Source: Gibbula magus (lineage: Eukaryota; Mollusca; Gastropoda; Trochida; Trochidae). From it: 64,000 bases of DNA. The position numbers and the translations under genes are program-made. The stretch covers positions 39,774,358 through 39,838,357 of the forward strand of contig OW388300.1 of assembly GCA_936450465.1 (NCBI GenBank). Reading direction: 5' to 3'. The notes under the pieces were generated by a model. It ran no database searches, was not told the DNA's origin, and was given only the letters and a program-made list of their open reading frames with translations. Of this stretch, positions 1-10,979 are shown in pieces. The stretch's first letter is position 1; each line of letters starts with the position of its first letter.

Positions 1-560
1 TCCGTGAAGAACTCTATGTCCTCAAGACGCAGGTTCTTGAAGCGCCAGGCTGGATTCTCACGTCGTTTACCAGCAGCATAATCATTCTCTTCGTAGTATC
101 TGTCGAAGTATTCATGGCTGCCTTCAATGACCTCAAACGTCCAGTCGTCTTCTCCACAGGTCTCCAGATACACAGCTCCCTGGTAGGCGTGGAGTCCCTC
201 TCTCTCCGGCCCCTGGTCAAGGTGCAACCAGTGACGTCCTGGAGAGTGGAATTCTTCCTCGCTGCTCTCTGGAGGTCGTCCAATAGCAATGGCATCAAAA
301 CTACTCAGAAGCTTGTCTGTTCCCCAAACCTCTTTGAAGACGTGTTTCGCTTTGAGTCTTATTGCCCACGAAGGTTCCATATGACCTACGTTGTACCTCT
401 GAATAAGAGATTTGGCTGAGAAAGGGAATTCGTTCTTAAAAGAGGCGAGCCAGTCTTCATACATCCCCCTATATGCCTCTGCTTTCTCTGCTGAAAGGAC
501 GTTCTCTACCACCGTGTAACCTTTGACCTTCAGGTCCTCTCGGTGCTTGTCTGTCAACAT
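1..560 (-). CDS. PhyH-like Fe(II)/2-oxoglutarate dioxygenase, left copy (partial at window edge)
   Basis: The reading frame opens at an ATG (558-560) and stays open to base 1, giving about 186 residues; the rest lies outside the window. It carries the first half of a phytanoyl-CoA dioxygenase-like fold: the iron-binding HxD motif is visible as WLHLDQ (H113, D115), followed by the strand YQGAVYLE and the conserved turn FEVIEGSHEYF. The distal histidine and 2-oxoglutarate arginine would lie beyond the edge. A good acceptor (GTTGACAG) lies 8 bases upstream of the ATG, so a 5' non-coding exon is likely. Family knowledge: PhyH-type enzymes hydroxylate small molecules using iron and 2-oxoglutarate; the substrate here is unknown. 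It is a close head-to-head paralogue of the broken copy at 7393-8481 and keeps the residues that copy has lost. The family call is firm; activity is inferred. Confidence 0.8.
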   Translation of the reverse strand, partial: MLTDKHREDLKVKGYTVVENVLSAEKAEAYRGMYEDWLASFKNEFPFSAKSLIQRYNVGHMEPSWAIRLKAKHVFKEVWGTDKLLSSFDAIAIGRPPESSEEEFHSPGRHWLHLDQGPEREGLHAYQGAVYLETCGEDDWTFEVIEGSHEYFDRYYEENDYAAGKRRENPAWRFKNLRLEDIEFFT

Positions 561-660
561 GGTGATTCCTGTCAACAATGAAGAATGGAAGAATTGAACT
601 AATGTAAACCCAATATTTAGATACAAATATAACATTCCTTGAAATGGGTATCATGAAAGT
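1..660 (-). repeat. Left arm of inverted gene duplication
   Basis: The whole coding part plus about 100 bases of upstream intron are matched in opposite orientation at about 7300-7945. The similarity runs past the acceptor into the intron (shared CCATTCTTCATTGTT and AAGGAATGTTATATTTATG-like tracts). The duplication was therefore of genomic DNA and not a retrocopy. Confidence 0.75.
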
Positions 661-776
661 GTGTTCACCTATAAGTATATGGGAGCAAACATTATGTATT
701 TGGGATTTGGCTTGGACGCCAGTTGCATTAATTCAGTTGCATTGCGGAAGGATCATCCCTTATCAATGTGTACTTT

Positions 777-923
777 GATCATCAAGTCTGTGGGGCATTT
801 ACAAGTGGAATACATAAGAAAACATGATCATCAAGTCTGTGGGGCATTTAAAAGTGGAATACATAAGAAAACATGATCATCAAGTCTGTGGGGCATTTAC
901 AAGTGGAATACATAAGAAAACAA
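777..923. repeat. Tandem repeat, 49 bp x 3
   Basis: Three nearly identical head-to-tail copies of a 49-base unit beginning GATCATCAAGTCTGTGGGGC. Copy two differs from the others by one base (TTTAAAAG for TTTACAAG), which suggests recent expansion. Confidence 0.9.
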
Positions 924-3400
924 GATTTTCCCGATAACAATTACTATTTTGTGTATGTATATTTTATCTATAATTTTGTTTTTGATCATGTTCAAACGTA
1001 TCATATGATCACATGACCGTTTTGGTAAGTGAACCGAGATGTCTATGACAAGATGACGTGGACAAAAGGAGCGGCAGCTAATAAATCATTTGTGATTTGA
1101 AAGAAAGAAAAAACTGGATGTATTGAGAACAAAAACAAAGAGGAAACATGATTATACAGACAGAGAGACATATTTATTCAGTATAAGGACTTTGGCCCAA
1201 AATGCAGAAAATTCAGGGTAACAAATGATTATACATAATGCATGAATTAACTAAAGACAGCATTTCGCGATCTCGAATATATGTAATATTATAATACACA
1301 AGTAATCGGTCTTCTTTGTGTTTGTGAAACTTTAGTGAAAATTGTATGAAAATACTATATCATTGCTTTTAATATTCAACTCGAATTTATGATATAGTAT
1401 AACAGTAACAATAGTAACAATTGGTCTGTATAGTATTTATGATGACGGGACAACTCTGTGATCTGACATTTTGGGGTTTAATTTTCAATGTGATAAAATA
1501 TTAAACTAATATTTAGTCTATTTATATACTTAGTGTACCTTCATATTTTGTACAATATACTTTTTAATACTTTCATGTAGGCTACCCTGTGTTTGATGTG
1601 ACATTATCCTCACGCTATCTCCCTTCATTATAGGTATATTCTATGGAACGATATATAATAACGATAACAACTAGCCGAAGGAGAGATATGATGTTGTTAT
1701 CAAGATACGCTGATCATCAGCAATATTCTGTATCACGTCCAGTTACAGTAAAACCTACAATAATCGCCCTTCGATTATTCATTTCAAATACCAATTTGAC
1801 AAGGCGATTACTCAATGCAGACGGCTATCCAAGGAAACCGATTAATTTTCCAAGTTGAAAGTCATAATATGCCTATGTTTGAAAGAAAAAACACCATTAA
1901 TGGACATGAATATTGTAACCGAAGATACTGCCATGAGATGAAACATATTTAAAAGGAAGATAAGCAGAAGGTGATTTTATATTACATATCGGCGATTATT
2001 CAGGGTAGGCGATTACTTATAATTAACGAGGGTTAAGACAAGGCGATTATTCAAGGCAGGCGATTATTCAAGGATTTACGGTAATCAGATATGTGCCACA
2101 CTCGTATAGATAAGGCGATTAGTTATTATATATCCTATAGAAACTACATACGACAATGGCATATAACGTTCCCAATGTCCCTATAATTGTCTTATTAACG
2201 ATATTTTTTTATATTTCACAACTCATTATCACTAATCAACGCCATTTAAAGCGAAATACGAACGTACAGAGTACACTGATTGCAGTGTCAGTAAAGACGA
2301 ATTATGAAAACTGATCCACTTTCTCAAGTATATGTAAAATAAGCGACATCCACACAATAACGTGGCAATGATAACCCTAGTTGAACGAAATATTGGAGAA
2401 ACTCAAATGATAACTGTTATATATCTATGTACAATGTGGGTAATTGGATACCGGCTGGCATACACTGGAGAATCTCAAATGATGATTAACTATTACTTGT
2501 GATAATAAATATATATAATTTGGGTAATTGTGCCGCCTAACACTTTTAATAAGTCAACATTATTGAGTGATAACCAATTCACGTTATTCATTGACTGCTA
2601 TGACTTTTAAGTGTATATTCAAAACACCATTATGCATTGAGTCAATAGGTTTTCTGTTTAGAATTGAATGTTCTCATTATTAAATGTTTAGTGAGTCTAT
2701 TACGAAAACACGACAGGAGTCATTTACCAAAAAAGTTATAAAAAAATATAAAAAATAAAAAATTCAAGGCAAGTAGATTCTTCGAAACTTACCTTGAAAA
2801 TCGTTATCCACAATCCAAATACAAATCTACCTTGTGGTCTTTCTCAGTATATAACTTGTTCCACGTCTTTCTGTCTCCAGTTTCAAATCAGTATGTATTC
2901 ATATATTGCTCATGCTCACACATTCAAGCTGTAATAACTACTGACAAAGAAGACGACCGAGGTCGTTATATATAGATAGGGGATTCCCCCGCCAGTCACT
3001 TCTATCAACGTGGAGATATCTAACAAAGTTCGCCTGACCTGTAACAGGTAATCGATGAGTAAGAACTCATTGCCACTGCTACTGACACGGCAAATCTTGG
3101 ATCTGTATGTCCTGACGTGGAGTAGTTTGGTAAATGTTTCATCATCGAGTTGAAATTTCAATTTTAATTTGTAATGTTTGTTCCTGACTCTCTGTTAAGT
3201 GTCATTTTAAAAAATTGATATGTTTTAGAGACGATATTCTGTAATATTATTTCTACATGGATGGAGCTGGATAATTTGAATTTTACATTTTCATTTTAAG
3301 TGAAACGTCATTTGGCGATATGATACGATTAAGTTCTTTTAGGGACAGTTTTATATTTTCGGTAGGCTTTTCACAGGTTTACAATCGACATCATAATCCT
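924..3400. other. AT-rich interval with no supported gene
   Basis: No frame shows recognisable protein. Between about 1745 and 2115 the short motif GGCGATTATTCAAGG recurs about six times, ending at ATTTACGGTAATC, a string also seen near 6165. This looks like a degenerate mobile or satellite remnant. Nothing else stands out. Confidence 0.5.
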
Positions 3401-3407
3401 AGTCTGT

Positions 3408-3503
3408 CTAAAGCCCCTGTCACAACCCATCGTGCGTGCAATTCGTTCGTACGTTTTTTGGGGAGGCCACGGTCGCTACGTTTTTCTGAAAACGTAGGGT
3501 GGA
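3408..3503. mobile_element. Truncated end of a related TIR element
   Basis: This stretch begins AAAGCCCCTGTCACAACCC, a variant of the terminal repeat of the complete element immediately downstream, then diverges. It reads as the end of an older related element into which, or beside which, the 3508-4014 element inserted. Confidence 0.5.
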
Positions 3504-3507
3504 TTAA

Positions 3508-4014
3508 AGCGGCTGTCACAACCCGTCGTACGTTCAGCTGCGTGCTGTCTACCGTCAAAAACGTGGGGTAAATTGGGGAACGTGCTTACTCGGTACGTTG
3601 TACGTGCTTACTTTGTTTTCTTTAATTATTTGATAGTTAAACTTTGGACGTGCCGAGTAAACACGAACTACGCACGTACAATGCACGTTGTACGCACGTG
3701 CAACGTGCGTCGTTCGTAGAGAAAGTGTGAGTGGGTAAGCTTGAAAAAAACGCACGATGTCGGTGCGTTGTGCGTGCGGTTGTCGTACAGGGCACGCACG
3801 TCGATCATACGGAGGAAAATTCGAAGCCCGTTCGTAGACTGCACGCAGCGAAAGTTCTGCATGCACTAAAAGTTCTACGACGAGTCTGCGTGCTCCAAAT
3901 TTGTCCAAAATCGGTACGGCGTCGGTACAGAGGACGCACGAATTCACCAATTTACCCCACGTTTTTGTCGGTAGACAGCACGCAGCTGCACGTACGACGG
4001 GTTGTGACAGCCGC
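3508..4014. mobile_element. TTAA-flanked MITE with about 70-bp terminal inverted repeats
   Basis: The ends are inverted copies beginning GCGGCTGTCACAACCCGTCG and running about 70 bases with only a few mismatches. TTAA occurs directly outside both ends (3504-3507 and 4015-4018), the target duplication typical of piggyBac-type transposons. The inside is unusually rich in CpG and ACGT/CGTACG tetramers compared with its surroundings. No transposase frame is present, so it is non-autonomous. The long, well-matched arms suggest a young insertion. Confidence 0.75.
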
Positions 4015-4018
4015 TTAA

Positions 4019-5395
4019 CCCGTGCTGACATACATGTCGCTAGGTCATCTCCATGAGGTTGTTACCAGGTACCTAGTTTTAATGCTGGGTACAGGGGCAA
4101 CGTTGGAAGAAGGTCATTTACCCAGAGTGACATCATAAGTCTCGTAGTCTTGTCTCAGTGTGGGGCAGGGAATCACCCTTCAAATTATATATTTAAGTGA
4201 AGCGGCGTCCATTCTTGCTGAACTTTATTAATAGCGGTAAACTGTGTTATGCACAGGACAACGGACACAGTTTTTATATCGGAACTTGCAAGTATTGAAT
4301 CTGAAGAAAGTAAAAAAATAACTTGGACACAATCATCATCATTAACCCATATGCTGATTTAGCTATTTGAAAAGCTATTGAGTACCGAATAACCATTTTT
4401 TTGTTTTGTCAGCACCTTTTGAAGACACCATACACGAATATCAATTGATATAACTGAAGTGAAATTCTAAATGGTCGAATGCAACCATTCTGACTAAAAT
4501 ATCCATAATAAATAATTTAGCCACAACTTTATGTTTGCAATAAACATTAACATTTGAAATTGTATCTGAAGTATATTCTACTTTAAAACCAACACTTTGT
4601 CAAATCGTCTAGGTGTAATCACCTGTGTCAGCAGAATATACGTATGCTACTATTTATAGAATTGACTCACAATATAACAATGAGAGATTTTGGACAACAT
4701 TCACACAAACACCTTTTGTACTGATGTAAGTTCATGGTGTTCTTACAAGATTTTTTGTCTTTCTGAATAAAACTAGGAACATTCTCGACTACAAATATAA
4801 CAGTGTTGTTCTCCAAATGCTGATGCGTTGCTGAGGTGCATGTAAGTGATTGAAGCGTCCGGAAAATCATAACAATCTATCCAGCAATGTTTCATTCCGA
4901 TTCGACTGACTGACATTCTGCCATGTGTCATTCCACAGAAATCTAATTAAAATAACTAAAATATGTTATGCTTTACATAATGACGGACTTGTGTAGAATT
5001 ACATATAGTTTTAAAGGCCGACTGAAATGCCCCATGGACTCTTTCGGGATTCATTAAACGAGGATTTCAATTTGACTAATGCCCGACTTTAAATTTCTTA
5101 AATCGCCCCATAAATTACTTGTATCATATTCACAAATGTTTTGGTCGAAACATAGAATCGAAACTGTGACCTGTGCTTGTTTCTTGTCAAGTACACTAAC
5201 CATAACACCACGGAAACCAGAATTTTAGATGGGCAATTTGTTATGACAAGTTAATTAAGGTTTTAAGATTTATGTTCTGGTTTAAAATGCTTATTACTTA
5301 AAATATGTTCATTGTTAATAAACATTATTATTGAAAGTGTGTTGTATGTCGTTTAAACTGGCGATATTGAAACTGGCAATGCGGTTTATTGTTTT
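4019..5395. other. No feature recognised
   Basis: AT-rich DNA without a credible reading frame or clear repeat. Confidence 0.5.
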
Positions 5396-5399
5396 GTTT

Positions 5400-6105
5400 T
5401 ATTGGCCAATGGGGATTCTAAATTGTAGATTTTGTGATCCAGTGGCCCCAAATAATTAAGGCCCTTTAAAACCTATTTTCACTATTTCGACTTCTTCTCC
5501 GGAACGTAAGGACCTTGAAGGCTGGACTGTTGTGTACAGACTCTTTAGCCAATGGAGATTCTAAATTGTAGATATTGTGACCCTGTGGCTCCAAATAACG
5601 GCCTCACATGCCATGACCTAAAGTCCTATTTTTGTCTTCTTCTCCAGAACAAAAAGACCTAGATGGCTGTAATGTTGTGTGCAGGGTCTTTAGCCAATGG
5701 AGATTCTAAATTGTAGATTTGGTGACCCTGTTGCCCCAAAATAAGGGCTTCACAGGCCATGACCTTAAAACCTATTTTCATCTTCTTCTCATGAAAGAAA
5801 ATACTTAGAAGGCTGTAAGGTTGTGTACATACTTTTTAGCTAATGGGGATTCTGAATTGTAGACCAGGTGACCCTGTGGCCCAACGTAAGGGCCTCGCAG
5901 GCCATGACCTAAAATAATATTTTCATCTTCTTCTTCTCCAGAACAAAAATACACAGAAAGCTTTTATATTGTGTGCATAGTTTTTAGCCAATGGAGATTC
6001 TCACAGGCCATGACCTAAACACCTATTTTCATCTTCTTCTCCAGAAAGAAAATATATATTAATATGTGATATTGTGTGTAGACTCTTTAGTCAATGAGGA
6101 TTAAC
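5400..6105. repeat. Diverged tandem repeat, about 146 bp x 5
   Basis: Units begin around 5402, 5547, 5691, 5837 and 5985 with TAGCCAATGGAGATTCTAAA and include a CTTCTTCTCCAGAAC tract. The copies are well diverged. An inverted, degenerate relative appears at about 12640-12900. Confidence 0.75.
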
Positions 6106-6935
6106 GCCTCGACAAATCGGTGTTTGAAATCAATAATCGCCGGTCGATTATTGCAGAATTTACGGTAACTGGGCATTATGCAAAATGTCACAGATGCTTT
6201 ATCATGATTCAGTGTCACTTGATAACAAGTCGACTTTGGTTGAGGTAAAACTAGTCATTTATCGCTTTTGCGCAACAAAAAAACGTAAAGGAAAGGTAAA
6301 TGCAGAAAATTAAAATTTCCAAAAAGAGGAAACTCTGATGGTATACACAGGTATTAAAATATTAGCCATTTAGTCCGATGGTTCGACTTGACCTGTAAGC
6401 GTGAACATTCAGTGAAAAGCGAAGCGAAAAGAAATATCAATATAAACACTAATCACATCCAAATAAACACTATAAAGACATTTGATGTTTGACTAGATTA
6501 AAGATGCATCGATCTATTGTGTTTCATAACATTTTCTTTGACTTTAATACGTGCCACAACACTGTATGTGCTGATTTCATTTCAAATGCTTCCACTCAAC
6601 TTCCATCTTCATCGTCAAGGAAGTCGTTTTTTTTTCAAATGCCCTTTTATTTCATGCTTATTTCAATTCCGTTGACAGAAACATCAGGTTGTATAACCCG
6701 TAAATGACCTGTCTCTCTAGACTCAAACCTCCAGGTTTTCTTTTTAAATCACCAGTAATGTATAAACTGCGTCCAACATTAGTCAAGTATTTCATGTATA
6801 CTCATTCTATATACTTGTGATAAACATTTTCCAATATGGACAATTTATAAATCGCAAATTTGAATAAGTGATTCCTTCTGTCGGTTTCATCTTGCCAAAC
6901 GAGCATGTGACCATATAATATGTATGAATATGACA
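6106..6935. other. No feature recognised
   Basis: No gene-like frame. ATTTACGGTAACTGG near 6165 repeats a short string also found near 2085. Confidence 0.45.
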
Positions 6936-6989
6936 AGTTTTCCAAATGTGCGAACGAAGTGAGTACTTCGTTCGCACATAGGGAAAACT
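6936..6989. repeat. Near-perfect palindrome / hairpin
   Basis: The 14-base arms TGTGCGAACGAAGT (6947-6960) and ACTTCGTTCGCACA (6965-6978) are perfect inverse complements around a 4-base loop. Imperfect pairing extends outward through AGTTTTCC and GGGAAAACT. It may be the core of a small transposon; no flanking duplication was identified. Confidence 0.7.
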
Positions 6990-7045
6990 GGTCGTTCATC
7001 TCTGTTGCGCAACATAGCACCTGTGCTCCTAGATACCCTGGACCC

Positions 7046-7190
7046 TTGCTCAATGTAGCGCTCATTCTCTCTTGAACGACACGGTGGAAATTTTTCGCCT
7101 TGCTACGCATCACTTCATTGAGCAATCGCGTTCAAGAGAGGTTTTAAAGTAATCGCTCATTACTTTGAAACCTCTCTTGTACATGGCCCT
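7046..7190. mobile_element. Truncated copy of the GGGCC-ended MITE family
   Basis: It shares the internal segments GCTCAATGTAGCGCTCATTC and TTCAAGAGAGGTTTTAAAGT and one end (CATGGCCC) with the complete copies at 8829-9044 and 42493-42718. The other end is missing. Confidence 0.65.
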
Positions 7191-7392
7191 GGTGAACACA
7201 ATTTCGTGGTTCGCATTGCAAGGAATATTATAATATTAGGTTTTCATTGGTTCAATTCTCCCATTCTTGTTTGTTTACAGGAAGCGCCATAGTTGAACAC
7301 TTTCAGGATAATCGTTTCAAGGAATGTTATATTTATGTCTTAAATATAAGGTTTTCATTGATTCACTTCTCCCATTCTTCATTGTTCACACC
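7191..7392 (+). other. Upstream flank of the right PhyH-like copy, with a duplicated intron end
   Basis: The segment GGTTTTCATTGGTTCAATTC (near 7240) recurs slightly changed at about 7350, so the intron end was locally duplicated. The outer copy keeps an acceptor-like TTTGTTTACAG at about 7280; the inner copy, next to the coding part, has lost its AG. An ATG at 7324 is in frame with the coding part but would add a non-conserved hydrophobic leader. Confidence 0.5.
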
Positions 7393-7945
7393 AAGTTGAC
7401 AGACAAGCACCGAGAGGACCTGAAGGTCAAAGGTTTCACGGTGGTTGAGAACGTCCTTTCAGCCAAGGAAGCAGAGACATATAGGGGGATGTATGAAGAT
7501 TTGTTCGTCTCTTTCAAGAGCGATTTCCCTTTCTCAGCCAAATCTCTTATCAAGAGGTACAACTCGGTGCATATGGAACCTTCGTGAGCGAAACCCGTCT
7601 TCAAAGAAGTTTTGGGGACAGACAAGCTTTTGAGTAGTTTTGATACCGTTGCTGTCGGACCCCCAGAGAGTAGCGAGGAAGAATTCCACTCTCGAGGACG
7701 TCACTGGTTGCATCTTGACCAGGGGCCGGAGAGAGAAGAACTCCACGCCTACCAGGGAGCAGTGTATCTGGAGACCTGTGGAGAAGACGACTGGACGTTT
7801 GAGGTCATTGAAGGCAGCCATGAATACTTCGACAGATACTACGAAGAGAATGATTATGCTGCTGGTAAACGACGTGAGAATCCAGCCTGGCGCTTCAAGA
7901 ACCTGCGTCTTGAGGATATAGAGTTCTTCACGGAGCATTACGGGC
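7300..7945 (+). repeat. Right arm of inverted gene duplication
   Basis: Inverse match to positions 1-660, including the last part of the intron upstream of the coding sequence. Indels and substitutions separate the arms, so the duplication is not very recent or one arm is evolving freely. Confidence 0.75.
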
Positions 7946-8481
7946 TGGAGAGGAAAAGGGTGCCAGTTGCCAAGGGAGGGATGGTTCTTTGGGACTCACG
8001 GCTCATCCACGCAAATTCTCGTCCAAAACGAGGGAGGAAGAACCCCGATAGGTGGCGTTATGTGGTGTTCGTCTGCATGACTCCCGCTAATTGGGCAGAC
8101 GAGACTTCTCTGGAGACAAAGAAGGACGCCTACACGAACCTGAAGATGCCAACCCACTGGCCCAGTGAGGGGCTAAGTCTTCTGAAAAGCGAACTCCCAC
8201 CGTTTGCCCCTGAAGACCCAAACCCTTTGACTGAACTCCCACCTTCAGCTAAAACGGAGGAAGCTCGGCGTTTGGCTGGAATTCTGCCGTACGAGTCGTC
8301 AGAAGAAGACGATGACGTCATTGAAGCTCCAAGATGGCGGCTGGAATACTTGAAGATATGCGAGTCACGTGTACCCGAGACACTGGACTGGGACTCCGAG
8401 GATGATTCTTTATATTGGAGAAGGAAAATTACACTGTTTGAACTTGTTGCATTTGTGTCATATTACTGGATGTCCCATTGA
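7393..8481 (+). pseudogene. PhyH-like Fe(II)/2-oxoglutarate dioxygenase, right copy, disabled
   Basis: Read through one stop this is a 362-residue PhyH-like protein. The catalytic set is all present: HxD at H107/D109 (WLHLDQ), distal H206 (SRLIHAN) and arginines 220/222 (DRWRYVVFVC) that would hold 2-oxoglutarate. The tail is acidic (YESSEEDDD). Three lesions relative to the left copy are visible. The ATG is AAG at 7393-7395. The acceptor region just upstream is deleted (GTTCACACC in place of GTTGACAGGAATCACC). A 15-base deletion creates TGA at 7585-7587. Downstream the frame is open for 298 codons, which suggests recent loss, stop-codon polymorphism, or a shorter product from a later start. 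No ATG in good context lies between the stop and the HxD motif, so I call it a pseudogene. Confidence 0.75.
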
Positions 8482-8828
8482 AACCGATGCCAAAATGTCA
8501 ATGCGTACTGTATTGACATTGCACTCCAAACTATACAAAAGGAGACATCCCTTGCTTGAGCCTGTGATATTGACATGATTGACAATTGATCCAATCCTAG
8601 ACTCTCTATTTAAGGTCCTGTTCCAACGGTCCTGACTCATCAATTTGGCACTCGAATGTAATATTTTTATGTACATATATTTTTTTAAATGGCATAGAAA
8701 GTAAGGACAAACCACACTTTAAATTTCACAGTCTTTGATAGTTCATACTATGATACATGCTGAATAATAAGTTATTGTTCCTTAGTTGTTTTTGTTGAGT
8801 GTGTTATATGCTGCGCGTATATATGTCT
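8482..8828. other. Downstream flank of the right PhyH-like copy
   Basis: No frame or repeat recognised, and no convincing AATAAA close to the stop codon. Confidence 0.4.
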
Positions 8829-9044
8829 GGGCCGTGTTCAAGAGAGATTTCAAAGTAATCGCTCAATTAGCGATTACTTTTAAACCTCTCTTGAACGCGA
8901 TTGCTCAAAGTAGCGCTACGTAGCAAGGGGAGCAAACTTCGAGGAATTTGCACTGTGTCATTCATGAGAGATTGAGCGCTACTTGAGCGCTACATTGAGC
9001 GATCAATGAGCAATTTAAGCGTTCGCTGTTATGGAACGGAGCCC
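8829..9044. mobile_element. GGGCC-ended MITE, complete copy (inverted relative to 42493-42718)
   Basis: Ends GGGCCGTGTTC and GAACGGAGCCC form short inverted repeats. The inside contains the family's nested hairpin (AAGTAATCGCTCAATTAGCGATTACTT) and repeated GAGCGCTAC motifs. TATGTCTG occurs on both sides within a few bases of the ends, a possible 8-bp duplication of hAT type, though the register is not exact. Confidence 0.65.
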
Positions 9045-9741
9045 AGTTATGTCTGAGGTTAAACAGACCTCTCAGTTTGGTATTGATCCCAATCAAATGA
9101 ACTACATTACATCTTCAGTTTTAAAACTTAAATTGAACTATATTGTATATTGTCCACTGTCTCAGCTCAATTGTTTTAAAAGGAACAGTTCTGAGATCTA
9201 TATCCATGATATTTGTTCTTCATTGTTTTGTGCAATAACTAACTCGTGTTCACATCAATAATTAATAACATTAATAAATATTTAAATGTCCACATCATTG
9301 AATGGCAATAATTCTCATGTCTTTCAGTGGAAGATGATCACAAATATCCGACGATCAAGTTCCTTACACGATAATACAAGGTGCTTTCTAGTCGTTATAA
9401 ATTAGTGTTGTACAATAAATGCCCCTGTGCAAATATCTGCGGTAAATGAGTATGACTGGGAAAATTATATTTTCTCTTAAAATGTGTACATGTATATAGC
9501 TCATGATATTTACACAAGAATACAATATTTTATCGAATAAGAGCCCGGAGTGTATTTCTTTCATCAGCCCTTGGTTCTATTGGAGATGTGGGATCTTGGC
9601 CAATTTATCTCAACAGTTCTTTCCCCTGAATCGTATTCCATTCCAAGGTTTAGTAACATTTAACGTTAACAGTGATGTACTTAAATTGTACTTTATATTT
9701 GATTATTAAAATATATGACTAAATGAAAATAAAGTAACGTC
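9045..9741. other. No feature recognised
   Basis: AT-rich DNA without a supported frame. Confidence 0.4.
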
Positions 9742-9892
9742 CACAAGGGCTTGTATTGTTGAAAAACTAGCGATTAGAAAGCATAATTTAAAAGTCGACG
9801 ATCCAGCCCTTACTTTTTACAAGTATAGGGGCTGTATCTTCGACTCATTATGCTTTCTGATCGCTAGTTTTTCGACAATACAAACACCTGTG
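9742..9892. mobile_element. hAT-like MITE with perfect 8-bp target duplication
   Basis: The 151-base element begins CACAAGGGCTTGTATTG and ends CAATACAAACACCTGTG. The arms are about 45 bases long and pair closely (GAAAAACTAGCGAT and its inverse). GTAACGTC flanks it perfectly on both sides (9734-9741 and 9893-9900). An 8-bp duplication with CA...TG ends is the hAT pattern. There is no internal frame. Confidence 0.8.
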
Positions 9893-10139
9893 GTAACGTC
9901 AACGGGTTTATTCATTTTGTACGTACATGTAAACAGCTGAATTCAAATAGCTTAGATTACGTTGTTACATGTATGTTCACACATATTGTGATTCATCTAC
10001 GGTTCCAGTAATTTTCTTAGCTTTGTTGTGAAATTAAGTCTCCATTCTCGCGATAGCGTTTTTTCTCTAGTAGTTGTGTACGTTTTGTGGGGCTTCTTTG
10101 AACATAGTTTGCGCACAATGTTGGCTTCACGATTTTGTA

Positions 10140-10225
10140 AGGACGATAAGAGGTGGACTCGAACCTGTTACCTCAAGCTCACTAACCGACGTCATTGTCG
10201 GCTCAACCTAGCTACAGCTTTGACT
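10140..10225 (-). repeat. tRNA-like SINE head (degenerate)
   Basis: On the minus strand a B-box-like GGTTCGAGTCC follows an A-box-like TAGCTAGGTTGAG at roughly tRNA spacing. It does not fold into a convincing complete tRNA by eye, so a tRNA-derived SINE remnant is more likely than a tRNA gene. Confidence 0.4.
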
Positions 10226-10576
10226 CTTTAAACATGCAATTTATGAACAATGCTTGTTCAGTTCCATCAATTGTTGAGTTCCCCACCCTTGTAAGTTTTC
10301 TTGCACGACACTGTCACAATCATTGCAGGTTTCTCCCATATCTGATGATGGTAACATATAAATACGGTAATGTCCAACAAACTTCTCATTTCTAAATGAT
10401 AATGAAGTTGAGGTTCACATTTGAATTAATTCAGACATCTTATCTATTAAACTAACTCCAGGCATTTTTAATCATCAAATTTGAAATTATTTAATATTAA
10501 TAACAATAGGATGACATCGCAGATCTAATTGAATCCTAAAACTTCTTGTATAGAAGATAGGCCTACTGCAGATCTG

Positions 10577-10979
10577 GTCCCATCCTCGGTTACCCATGGT
10601 TTTATATATGCTCCTTTACTCTCCACTATATCACCCATGGGAAACCTTATCAGAAGAATCTGTACTCAAATTAACTGCCCTTGGCCGGCGAGAGCCAATC
10701 AAACTGCTACGCAGCTTGGACCTGCGAGTCAATGACAATTCATATCACTTCGTTTCAAAGCAAGCGAGGTCATTGTGTTAGCCATCCGTCAACGGTTATC
10801 TCCCTTGACCATTTCCGTCTTATCCCATTGAGCATTTTCTTTGGTTACTGACTTCGTCACACTGGCCAAGGGCGGGTAATTTGAGAACAGATTCCCCTGA
10901 TAAGGTTACCAATGGGTGATATAGTGGAGAGTAACGGAGCATATATAAAACCATGGGTAACCGAGGATGATCTGGTCCT
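10577..10979. mobile_element. Long-TIR element, arms about 110 bp
   Basis: The left arm (about 10577-10686: CATCCTCGGTTACCCATGG, TATATGCTCC, TCCACTATATCACCCATGG) reappears inverted at about 10863-10979. The loop of about 180 bases has no gene-like frame. The flanking duplication is not clear. Confidence 0.75.

Noticed and set aside
7324..7587. Intact first exon of the right PhyH-like copy starting at 7324
   Set aside because: The leader is the counterpart of intron sequence in the left copy and the frame ends at a TGA before the catalytic HxD.
10140..10225. Functional tRNA gene
   Set aside because: A and B boxes are present but no complete cloverleaf or paired acceptor stem is seen; more likely a SINE head.
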